This document shows positions 28,450-34,973 of a stretch of DNA of 42,899 nucleotides, piece by piece. The number at the start of each line of letters is the position of its first letter. Position 1 is the first letter of the stretch. The DNA comes from Epulopiscium sp. Nele67-Bin005. Lineage in GTDB: Bacteria; Bacillota; Clostridia; Lachnospirales; Cellulosilyticaceae. The notes under the pieces are model-generated. The model was not told the DNA's origin and searched no databases. It saw only the letters and a program-made list of their open reading frames with translations. The stretch lies in the NCBI GenBank assembly GCA_002007365.1, contig LNZR01000060.1, forward strand, positions 1-42,899, written 5' to 3'. The position numbers and the translations under genes are program-made.

Positions 28450-29280
28450 ATGGCGGGTAATTATTTAACATCTAAAGAAATTTCAGATTACACTATTAAT
28501 GGTGGTGTAGCAAAAGTAAACCGTAGTGCAACAGTTGTATTATTAATGGGGGTTCTAGCAGGCGTTTATATCGCTCTTGGAGCAATTGGTGCTACAACTG
28601 CGGCACACGACATCGCTAACAAAGGACTTGCTAAGTTAGTTTCTGGGGCTGTCTTCCCTGTGGGGCTTATGTTAGTTGTATTAAATGGGGCTGACCTTTT
28701 TACGGGTAACTCATTAATCATTATGTCTACATTTGATAAGAAAACAGAAATTGCAGACTTTTTCAAAAACATTTCTATCGTTTTATTAGGTAACTTTATT
28801 GGTGCTGTAACGATGGCGTTTTTACAAGCTAACTCAAGTCTTTTAGAAATGAGTTATGGTGGTTTTGCAAGTTACACATTTAAAGTAGCAGCTGATAAAT
28901 TAAGTTTTTCTTTTACAGAAGCCTTAATTTTGGGGATTATCTGTAATATTTTCGTGTGTGCTGGGATATTGATGGCCTATAGCGCAACGGACGTAGCAGG
29001 AAAAATCTGGGGTTGTTTCTTCCCAATTTTTGCATTTACAATTAGTTCATCAGAACACGTTGTTGCAAATATGTATTATGTTCCAGTAGCAATATTTGCA
29101 AAAATGAACCCAGAATTAGTTGCAATGTCAGGTGTTGATGCAGCAGTTTTGGCTGAAATAACTTGGGGTAACTTCTTTATTAATAACGTTATTCCTGTTA
29201 CAATTGGTAACTTTATTGGTGGAGTATTCTTAGGTTCTATCTACTATGCAATTCACCATAAATTGTCAAAAATTAATTAA
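28450..29280 (+). CDS. Formate/nitrite transporter family channel (FocA-like)
   Basis: 276 residues with six membrane segments. FNT hallmarks include VLNGADLFTGNS after the third-helix region, GNFIGAVTMAF, and the pore histidine in TISSSEHVVANMYYVP. The first ~20 residues precede the first helix, as in FocA. It likely exports or imports formate made by pyruvate formate-lyase during fermentation. The FNT family also carries nitrite and hydrosulfide, and substrate cannot be fixed from sequence alone. The frame is open 26 codons upstream, but the promoter and the RBS AAAGGAGTG set the start. Confidence 0.88.
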   Translation: MAGNYLTSKEISDYTINGGVAKVNRSATVVLLMGVLAGVYIALGAIGATTAAHDIANKGLAKLVSGAVFPVGLMLVVLNGADLFTGNSLIIMSTFDKKTEIADFFKNISIVLLGNFIGAVTMAFLQANSSLLEMSYGGFASYTFKVAADKLSFSFTEALILGIICNIFVCAGILMAYSATDVAGKIWGCFFPIFAFTISSSEHVVANMYYVPVAIFAKMNPELVAMSGVDAAVLAEITWGNFFINNVIPVTIGNFIGGVFLGSIYYAIHHKLSKIN

Positions 29281-29287
29281 TCTAAAA

Positions 29288-29316
29288 AACTCTAGTATAA
29301 AAGCTAGGGTTTTTTT
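29288..29316 (+). terminator. Terminator after the FNT gene
   Basis: AACTCTAG, an 8-base loop, CTAGGGTT, then TTTTTT. An 8-bp stem with one G-U pair, 7 bases past the stop. Confidence 0.8.
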
Positions 29317-29385
29317 GTGTCCAAATTTAAATTTATTAAATCGAATTTCCAAAAATCGTGAAGATGTTACTTTTTCGTCCCCCAT

Positions 29386-29559
29386 CTAACGCCAAATACC
29401 TTTTTTGCTCATAGATTTTATTAAACGCTTTAAAAATCTGATATTAGCCTTCTGATTAGCTTTAAAAATGTTCCATTCTTTATAACACTTAATAACTGCT
29501 ATAAAAAATTCTTCAAATTGATATTCCATATTGATAAAAAGTACGTCATTCAATGTCAT
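29386..29559 (-). CDS. Small protein, copy 1 of a tandem pair
   Basis: 57-58 residues (double ATG at 29562 and 29559) behind AAAGGAAGTGAA. N-terminal MTLNDVLFINMEYQFEEFF is acidic and aromatic. The C-terminal half, FKANQKANIRFLKRLIKS then MSKKGIWR, is strongly basic and nearly identical to the paralogue at 29695. The ribosome binding site and 5' flank are also shared. It has a hydrophobic patch but no clear membrane helix. Family not recognised. Confidence 0.6.
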   Translation of the reverse strand: MTLNDVLFINMEYQFEEFFIAVIKCYKEWNIFKANQKANIRFLKRLIKSMSKKGIWR

Positions 29560-29990
29560 CATTTCACTTCCTTTATAAGGGATACTAATATTATATCCAG
29601 TCAGTTGTAAATATATCCGTTTTTGAGATAAGGTTTTGGATTTTAAAGGGAAATTTTTCAGATGTTTTTTAAAATGAAACGAATAAAGTCAAATCTATTT
29701 TTTGCTACTAGATTTTATTAAACGCTTTAAAAATCTGATATTAGTTTTCTGATTAACTTTAAAAATATCAAATTGGATATAACAACTAAAAACTGCTAAT
29801 AAAAAAATTATAGTTAATATTATATATTTTTCATTGACCAAAAGTAAATCCAACAATGCCATCATTTCACTTCCTTTATGAAGGATACTAATATTATATA
29901 CAGTGATTTGTAAATATATATCCATTTTTCAAATAAGGTTTTGAGGTTTTAAATAGAAATTTTCAGGTGTTTTTTTAGAATGAAATGAAA
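29395..29990 (-). repeat. Tandem duplication (~300-bp unit) carrying the two small genes
   Basis: Two units about 303 bases apart share the end of the coding region (ATTTTATTAAACGCTTTAAA), the start/RBS region (CATCATTTCACTTCCTTTAT), the TAATATTATAT upstream box and the farther TTTTCAG-TGTTTTTT segment. The middle of each gene has diverged. A third partial match to the outer flank appears near 29990-30045 (AAAAATCATGATG, TTTTTGTCC), suggesting a once larger array. Confidence 0.75.
29695..29865 (-). CDS. Small membrane protein, copy 2 of a tandem pair
   Basis: 55-56 residues (double ATG at 29865 and 29862) behind AAAGGAAGTGAA, the same signal as copy 1. Residues ~13-31 (YIILTIIFLLAVFSCYIQF) form one membrane helix. 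The tail FKVNQKTNIRFLKRLIKSSS ends in KK and is nearly identical to copy 1. One hydrophobic helix plus a basic tail is the general shape of type I toxins and other small membrane peptides, but no antisense antitoxin was demonstrated. The frame is open 20 codons upstream, and the RBS argues for the internal start. Confidence 0.6.
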   Translation of the reverse strand: MMALLDLLLVNEKYIILTIIFLLAVFSCYIQFDIFKVNQKTNIRFLKRLIKSSSKK

Positions 29991-30219
29991 TCCCAAATTT
30001 AAAAATCATGATGAACCGCTTTTTTTGTCCTATCTTTGGCGTGAAATCTCTTCTAACTACTTATTTTTTGAATTTATTACACACTTTTAAGTAAAAATCA
30101 TCTCTCCAACAGTTATAATTTGAGATAAATGTTGTGTCAATAATTATAACCTAATAATGAATAAATTATATCAATATAAGGTGGTCACCAAAAATTTGAT
30201 TTTATTTTTTATCTCCTTA
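29991..30219. other. Intergenic with remnant of the tandem unit
   Basis: Contains the partial third copy of the small-gene flank, then AT-rich sequence without a recognisable gene. Confidence 0.5.
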
Positions 30220-30250
30220 TCATATGCAAGATTGTCCGTAACATATATTA
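30220..30250 (+). promoter_or_regulatory. Sporulation (sigma-E/sigma-K-like) promoter
   Basis: TCATAT, 16-base spacer, CATATATTA. The -10 element fits sigma-K CATANNNTA exactly and is close to sigma-E CATACAAT. The -35 is closer to sigma-E. It is 30 bases before the start of a SleC-like gene, which fits mother-cell expression. Confidence 0.55.
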
Positions 30251-30279
30251 ACGTAGTAAAAAATAAGGAGGCAATTTTT

Positions 30280-31581
30280 ATGAATAACCCATACGCTTAT
30301 AAAAGAGATAACACTCTAGCTACTGGATTTTTGGTAGTTGAGGTGCGTACTGACCCAGCATTTGGACCATCTATTCCAGTTAGAGGAGTAAACATCATTG
30401 TTTCAAGAACAATTAATAGTCAAACTCAAATTATCGAGGAGGCAATTACAGATGAGGCAGGGCAAACTGTTACATTTGAATTAGAAGCTCCACCAGAAGT
30501 TTTATCTCAAGAAGAATTTAATGAACAACGCCCATATGCTACATATACTATAGAAGCAACTAGCAATGATTATGTTTCGGTTGTAGTTAGTGGAACTCAA
30601 ATTTTTGCTAATGTTAAGTCTATTCAATCAATTAATTTAGTTCCTAAAGAGGAGTTAAGCACAAGTGAAAATATTCATACCGATGTTATAGAAAATATTA
30701 ATATTGAGCCATCAACGCTTTATGGGGATTATCCACCAAAAATTCCTGAAAGAGAAATTAAAGATGTGGCAGGGACTGGATTTATCGTTCTTAGCGAGGT
30801 TGTAGTTCCTGAATTTGTAATTGTTCATGCTGGGTCGCCAAATGTAAACAACGCTCCAAATTATACAGTTAGATATAAAGATTATATTAAAAATGTAGCT
30901 TCATCAGAAATTTACCCAACTTGGCCTCGTGAATGTATTAAAGCAAATGTTATTGCGATTAACTCATTCACTTTAAATAGAGTATATACAGAATGGTACC
31001 GTAATCAAGGTAAATGGTTTACAATTACCAATTCTACAGCGTTTGACCATGCTTTTGTTTATGGTCGTGATATTTTTGATAGTATTTCACAAATTGTAGA
31101 TGAAATTTTTGATATTTATGTAAAACGTCCTGGAGTTCTCCAACCGTTATTAACACAATATTGTGATGGACGATATTCATCGTGTCCAAACTGGATGACA
31201 CAATGGGGCAGTAAAGCGTTAGCCGATGATGGTTTAAGTGCTGAACAAATTTTAAAATTCTACTATGGAAATGACATTCAAATTTTGAGTGCCCCAACAG
31301 TTCAAGGAATTCCAGAATCATTTAATGGAGTGACTTTAAAAGTTGGCTCTTCTGGGGCTGCTGTACGTACTATCCAACAGCAATTAAACCGTATAGCTCA
31401 AGTGTATTCAAACATTCCAAAAGTAGCTTCTGATGGTGTGTATGGTCAGTCTACAGCAGATGCTGTTAGAGCTTTCCAAAAAACTTTCCACTTAACTCAA
31501 GATGGAATGGTTGGCAAATCTACATGGTATAAAATTTCAGAAATTTATGTTGCTATTACAAAAATTGCAGCTTTAATTTAA
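30280..31581 (+). CDS. SleC-like spore cortex-lytic protein: SpoIID-type domain plus peptidoglycan-binding domain
   Basis: 433 residues, near the ~438 of clostridial SleC. Residues ~1-110 are a beta-rich N-terminal domain (TGFLVVEVRTDPAFGPSIPV). Residues ~165-345 resemble a SpoIID-type domain (YKDYIKNVASSEIYPTWPRE, then ANVIAINSFTLNRVYTEWY, and TQYCDGRYSSCPNWMTQWGS). Residues ~365-430 are a peptidoglycan-binding domain (LKVGSSGAAVRTIQQQLNR and DGVYGQSTADAVRAFQK). In SleC this layout belongs to a zymogen that degrades cortex peptidoglycan in germination. The start is ATG at 30280 behind AAGGAGG; an upstream extension lacks a signal. No secretion signal, which fits mother-cell synthesis. Related non-cortex hydrolases cannot be excluded. 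Confidence 0.7.
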   Translation: MNNPYAYKRDNTLATGFLVVEVRTDPAFGPSIPVRGVNIIVSRTINSQTQIIEEAITDEAGQTVTFELEAPPEVLSQEEFNEQRPYATYTIEATSNDYVSVVVSGTQIFANVKSIQSINLVPKEELSTSENIHTDVIENINIEPSTLYGDYPPKIPEREIKDVAGTGFIVLSEVVVPEFVIVHAGSPNVNNAPNYTVRYKDYIKNVASSEIYPTWPRECIKANVIAINSFTLNRVYTEWYRNQGKWFTITNSTAFDHAFVYGRDIFDSISQIVDEIFDIYVKRPGVLQPLLTQYCDGRYSSCPNWMTQWGSKALADDGLSAEQILKFYYGNDIQILSAPTVQGIPESFNGVTLKVGSSGAAVRTIQQQLNRIAQVYSNIPKVASDGVYGQSTADAVRAFQKTFHLTQDGMVGKSTWYKISEIYVAITKIAALI

Positions 31582-31584
31582 TTA

Positions 31585-31621
31585 AAAAAGTATCCTTTGT
31601 AATAAAAGGGTACTTTTTTTG
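31585..31621 (+). terminator. Terminator after the SleC-like gene
   Basis: AAGTATCCTTT, loop GTAAT, AAAAGGGTACTT, then TTTTT. Confidence 0.88.
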
Positions 31622-31664
31622 TGGGAAATTTTGTAAATTTATTTAATGACAAATATCAATCATC

Positions 31665-31694
31665 TTGACAACTAATATAAAAACAGATTAGAAT
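31665..31694 (+). promoter_or_regulatory. Promoter upstream of nrdG
   Basis: TTGACA, 18-base spacer, TAGAAT, about 100 bases before the nrdG start. Confidence 0.65.
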
Positions 31695-31700
31695 AAAATC

Positions 31701-31732
31701 ACCTTAATTAAAACGTTGGTTAAGGTTTTTTG
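31701..31732 (+). terminator. Terminator-like hairpin in the nrdG leader
   Basis: ACCTTAA, 12-base loop, TTAAGGT, then TTTTTG and a further run of Ts. It begins at about +1 of the promoter just upstream, so a transcript would fold it at once. It could attenuate nrdG or end another transcript. Confidence 0.5.
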
Positions 31733-31795
31733 TTTTTTTTAGGATAAAATCTATCAATAATTGGCAAGTAAATTTACGGAAAGGAAGCTTTTGTT

Positions 31796-32314
31796 ATGCA
31801 TTATGCACAAATACGCAAATATGATACAGCAAATGGAGTAGGCATTCGTGCTTCTTTATTTGTGTCGGGTTGTACACACAAATGCCCAGGTTGTTTTAAT
31901 GAGGAGTATAAGCAATTTAATTATGGGATAAAATGGACAGCACAAATTGAGGAGCAGTTTATTGAGCATATAAAAAATTCTTATGTTCAAGGGATAACTA
32001 TAATAGGGGGTGAGCCATTTCAACAAGATGAAGATTTGCCAGCATTATTAGCACATATTAAGGAAGAAACTAACACAAATATTTGGATTTATTCGGGGTA
32101 TACTTATGAAGAAATCATAAAAAATGCTCATCAATCACTTATTTTATCATATTGTGATGTATTGGTTGATGGCAAATTTATAGAGAAGTATAAAGATATT
32201 CGTTTGTCATTTCGAGGAAGTAGTAATCAACGTCTTATAGATGTACAGGAGTCTATTAAAAATAATTATGTAGTATTATATGATTATCAAAATAATTCAT
32301 CAATAGCAAACTAG
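31796..32314 (+). CDS. nrdG: Anaerobic ribonucleoside-triphosphate reductase activating protein (radical SAM)
   Basis: 172 residues. The radical-SAM cluster motif CTHKCPGC (Cys26, Cys30, Cys33) has the CX3CX2C spacing, followed by FNEEY. DTANGVGIRASLFVSGC before it and TIIGGEPFQQDEDLPALL after it are NrdG signatures. It generates the glycyl radical on NrdD, making deoxyribonucleotides without oxygen. nrdD usually precedes nrdG but is not in this window. Start ATG behind AAAGGAAG. Confidence 0.92.
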   Translation: MHYAQIRKYDTANGVGIRASLFVSGCTHKCPGCFNEEYKQFNYGIKWTAQIEEQFIEHIKNSYVQGITIIGGEPFQQDEDLPALLAHIKEETNTNIWIYSGYTYEEIIKNAHQSLILSYCDVLVDGKFIEKYKDIRLSFRGSSNQRLIDVQESIKNNYVVLYDYQNNSSIAN

Positions 32315-32335
32315 TAATAGTACGCTATTTTTTTT
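32302..32335 (+). terminator. Terminator of nrdG
   Basis: AATAGC, 16-base loop, GCTATT, then TTTTTT. It overlaps the stop codon. The stem is short. Confidence 0.6.
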
Positions 32336-32344
32336 GCCCAAATT

Positions 32345-32373
32345 AAAAAGACTGCAAATGATTATCTGCAGTC
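32345..32373 (-). terminator. Terminator of the small acidic gene
   Basis: Minus strand GACTGCA, 10-base loop, TGCAGTC, then TTTTT. It is 8 bases past the stop and converges on nrdG. Confidence 0.8.
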
Positions 32374-32380
32374 CAAAATT

Positions 32381-32626
32381 TTATAAATCTTCTTTTTCAT
32401 GTTGTGTACAAATTGAGTCGTAACCGTGTAACTTAGTTTCTACCTCAACTGTATCTAAAAAGTTTTCCATTTTCCCAATTTCCATTTTGTCGGAACTTTT
32501 GATAGTAACAATTTTCTCACGCTCAAAATTTTTGAGTTGCAAAGTTAAATCATCACCACTTTCTTTGTGAATACAACGGTATCCATCGTGGTAAATATCC
32601 TTTAATTCTTCAAAATTCTTATCCAT
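32381..32626 (-). CDS. Small acidic protein of unknown function
   Basis: 81 residues behind a strong AGGAGGGG site and before a good terminator, so very likely a real monocistronic gene. Rich in Glu, Asp and Lys, no membrane segment, two cysteines (in GYRCIHKE and DSICTQHE). No family recognised. A possible promoter is TTTAAA, 17 bases, CATAAT upstream. Confidence 0.65.
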   Translation of the reverse strand: MDKNFEELKDIYHDGYRCIHKESGDDLTLQLKNFEREKIVTIKSSDKMEIGKMENFLDTVEVETKLHGYDSICTQHEKEDL

Positions 32627-32713
32627 AATTGACCCCTCCTAAAACAAATGTTTCTATTATGATTTGCAAATTTTGAACTTTAAATACACAAATTTTAGTA
32701 CCATTTTAATACA

Positions 32714-33685
32714 TTAATCAAAATCAAACTGTAGCTTTTTAATTTCAGAACGTTTTTGATTAGCAGAAATTTCATGGGTATAAATTGACAGTGTTATTGC
32801 TGGGTTACTATGAGAAATTAGTGAGGATAGAGTAGTAATATCCATCTGATTGGCGATGCAATATGAAGCGAATGTATGCCTAAATAAATGGGCATGTATA
32901 GGACGATTTAATATTTTGCCTATTTTTTTCATTACATCATGCAAAGTTCTTGGAGCTATATGGTCAGTTGGATTTTTGATACTTGGAAAAATAAATTTAC
33001 TTTTTTGTACAAGATTATAAATTTCCGTTCCTTTTAAATATTCCATTTCTTCATAATAAAATTGAAACGCTTCTACCAACTTATCATGTGTTGGGATTTC
33101 ATTATATTTGCCACCTTTTGTAAATAAAACAAGGCTTTTTTTGTTTAAATTGATATCTTTTTTTGATAAACTAACAGCTTCATTGGCACGGCAACCAGTA
33201 TATAATAAAATTGAAATTACTAAATAATTTCTGATGGAGCAATAATAAATTTGATTGGCATGGTCATTGCGATTTTCTTTTTCTTTGTGTAAATTTATTT
33301 CTTTAACAAAATGTTTAAACAGCAGGGTAATTTCTTGAGGCTCTAACACCTCTTTTGGTACATGTTGTTTCTTATATTTGATGGGCGTAATAAATTCAAA
33401 TAGTCTCTCCTCACATAATTTCTTGTCATAACAATATTTCAAAAACCGATGAATAACTAATCTTTTACGCTTTAGGCTAGAAACTTTTAGATCCAAACTT
33501 TGGAGATATGCAAAATAGGCCTCAAAATCCATAAAATTCAAATCTTGAAGTTCAGTTTTGGTAAGAGAATTTATCCACTGGTTCAAATCTTGAGTATAAG
33601 CTGTAATTGTATGTTTTGAAAGTTGTGCATAGCTTAATGATGTAATAAAATACTTTTTTGCTTCTTCGATATTCATAATTTCCAT
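32714..33685 (-). CDS. Tyrosine recombinase (XerC/XerD/integrase family)
   Basis: About 323 residues. The N-terminal SAM-like core-binding domain occupies residues ~5-90. The catalytic residues run in order: Arg in LYTGCRANEAVSL, Lys in FTKGGKYNEIP, HxxR in HAHLFRHTFASY, His in LISHSNPAIT and the nucleophile Tyr in LSIYTH. Length and layout resemble XerD-like or small integrases. It is unclear whether it is a housekeeping Xer or an element integrase. It borders 1.2 kb of gene debris and the CRISPR array, which favours a mobile origin. Start uncertain: ATG at 33685 or 33676, with only a weak GAGAG nearby. Confidence 0.85.
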   Translation of the reverse strand: MEIMNIEEAKKYFITSLSYAQLSKHTITAYTQDLNQWINSLTKTELQDLNFMDFEAYFAYLQSLDLKVSSLKRKRLVIHRFLKYCYDKKLCEERLFEFITPIKYKKQHVPKEVLEPQEITLLFKHFVKEINLHKEKENRNDHANQIYYCSIRNYLVISILLYTGCRANEAVSLSKKDINLNKKSLVLFTKGGKYNEIPTHDKLVEAFQFYYEEMEYLKGTEIYNLVQKSKFIFPSIKNPTDHIAPRTLHDVMKKIGKILNRPIHAHLFRHTFASYCIANQMDITTLSSLISHSNPAITLSIYTHEISANQKRSEIKKLQFDFD

Positions 33686-33868
33686 GGCTCTCAATCTTTT
33701 ATTTTATTAGGTAAAAAATTCTAATATTTTGTAGAATTCATTTTTAGGTAAATGATACCACACTTTAATTTTTGGGTCAATAATTGATATTATACGGAAT
33801 AAATTTGTCAATAAAACGGTATGTTATCTATAAACAAATACTATAGTATAAATTTATCCTAAAATATA

Positions 33869-33896
33869 TTGACTTCTTATTTGTGTATGATATAAT
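33869..33896 (+). promoter_or_regulatory. Strong promoter of a candidate small RNA
   Basis: TTGACT, 16-base spacer, TATAAT, preceded by an AT-rich stretch. No gene follows before the terminator 90 bases later. Confidence 0.65.
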
Positions 33897-33902
33897 TATT
33901 TA

Positions 33903-34021
33903 TGTCATAAAGAACTCTTACCATGGCATGACTATTACCCTTTTTTTGTGGTAATAATCGTCTTAAAATTATTTTAACTTCAACAAAAAGACCCCAAAAC
34001 AAATTGTTAGGGGTCTTTTTG
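33903..34021 (+). ncRNA. Candidate small RNA or leader RNA (~115 nt)
   Basis: Bounded by the promoter at 33869 and a perfect terminator at 33985-34020. It contains a hairpin TATTACC, 10-base loop, GGTAATA and a possible GTCAT...ATGAC stem. A tiny frame, ATGACTATTACC onward (MTITLFLW), lies inside. I recognise no Rfam family. It could be the leader of a gene that has been lost. Confidence 0.4.
33985..34020 (+). terminator. Bidirectional intrinsic terminator
   Basis: AAAAAGACCCC, 14-base loop, GGGGTCTTTTT: an 11-bp perfect stem with A and T tracts on the two sides. It can end the plus-strand candidate RNA and the minus-strand gene remnant at 34041. Confidence 0.9.
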
Positions 34022-34040
34022 TTGCAACATTATATTTTTG

Positions 34041-34127
34041 TTATTGAATTCCTACCATCATTGCTGTTACTGTAATACCGTCTGGTCTTGTAATTACAAC
34101 AATGTCTCCTGCGTTATGAGAATGTTG
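34041..34127 (-). pseudogene. 3' remnant of an unidentified gene
   Basis: 28 codons read QHSHNAGDIVVITRPDGITV then TAMMVGIQ and a stop, followed at 21 bases by a strong terminator. The sequence reads as genuine protein, but an in-frame TAA at 34128-34130 precedes it and nothing upstream continues it. Probably the surviving end of a deleted or interrupted gene. Family not recognised. Confidence 0.45.
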
Positions 34128-34213
34128 TTATATGTGAGATATCATCTTACCTAAGTTGTACCTCACTGTATAAACCTCTGTAAATAAATTAGCCTCATTA
34201 CTTCAACAGTTAC

Positions 34214-34275
34214 TATCCTAAAATGTATAAAATACATTAAGGATAAATAGGATTTAGGGGAGTTACAGCTCCCTT
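34214..34275. repeat. Two adjacent hairpins in the debris region
   Basis: TATCCT...AATGTAT with ATACATT...AGGATA (34214-34245), then AGGGGAG with CTCCCTT (34256-34275). Paired sub-terminal hairpins occur at ends of IS200/IS605-like elements and small non-autonomous derivatives, but no transposase is present. Confidence 0.4.
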
Positions 34276-34421
34276 AACCTATTACATATCATACCATATC
34301 TAGTTAAGAAATCCAAAAGAAAGGAATTAAGACTTATAAAAAATAAGCAAATAAAAAAGTTAATCAAGAAAGTTGAGCTTTTTATTAGAATTTTGTCATT
34401 AGCGGATCTGGCTATCTTTAA

Positions 34422-34646
34422 GATAGTGATGGTTATGGGATTAATTTAGCTATAACTACTATAAGAAGAATTGCCTTTGTAGTACATTCTATATTTGCTG
34501 AATTTTTAATAGTTTTTATCAGAACATATTTTATGAAAAATTTATATTTTGAATTATTTAAGCGTATACTTTCCCTAATGGGTCTAATTACAAGTACCAT
34601 TATAGTTATCTCTTTTTGCATTCAGTCTTTATTGAAGATATTATGA
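34422..34646 (+). pseudogene. Possible fragment of a membrane protein gene
   Basis: A 74-codon frame opens right after a TAA and has no start at its beginning. It reads like a membrane protein (RIAFVVHSIFAEFLIVFIRT and ITSTIIVISFCIQSLLKIL). An internal ATG at 34533 would give 37 residues without a ribosome binding site. A terminator follows on the same strand at 34700, supporting an eroded plus-strand gene. The overlapping minus-strand frame (62 codons) has no better support. Confidence 0.35.
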
Positions 34647-34699
34647 ATTCTAGCAATTTAAGCAAACAAGAAGTGACCAGAAATTGAATTACAGAACTT

Positions 34700-34726
34700 A
34701 AGGCGTAGAATATACGTCTTTTTTTG
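34700..34726 (+). terminator. Intrinsic terminator
   Basis: AAGGCGTA, 5-base loop, TACGTCTT, then TTTTT. 8-bp stem with one G-U pair. Confidence 0.75.
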
Positions 34727-34802
34727 TAATTTGATTTGCGTATATAAGCAGAAGAAGTTAATGGAAGAGAATAAGCGATAATATATTTGGAGGATATTTA
34801 GT

Positions 34803-34973
34803 ATGAAAAATAAAAAAAGAACTGTATCAATGGTACAAGGTGGAAAAGAGGCTTTTTTGAAATCATTAGAAAACAAACTTTACATTCCAATATGGTTCTA
34901 TTTAAAATTGACAGGTAGCCTAAAAAATAATTTTACTGCACTCGTCTTTACATTCCAATATGGTTCTATTTAA
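34803..34973 (+). pseudogene. Gene start running into the CRISPR array
   Basis: A good ribosome binding site (TTGGAGGATATTTAGT) precedes ATG. The first 25 codons (MKNKKRTVSMVQGGKEAFLK, SLENK) look like real protein. The frame then enters the first CRISPR repeat (LYIPIWFYLK) and stops in the second. Either the distal array end has replaced the body of a gene, or this is a chance frame in array-flanking DNA. Confidence 0.4.

Noticed and set aside
34658-34876. 72-codon minus-strand frame MFSNDFKKASF...
   Set aside because: Antisense of the gene start at 34803 and of a plus-strand terminator; no RBS.
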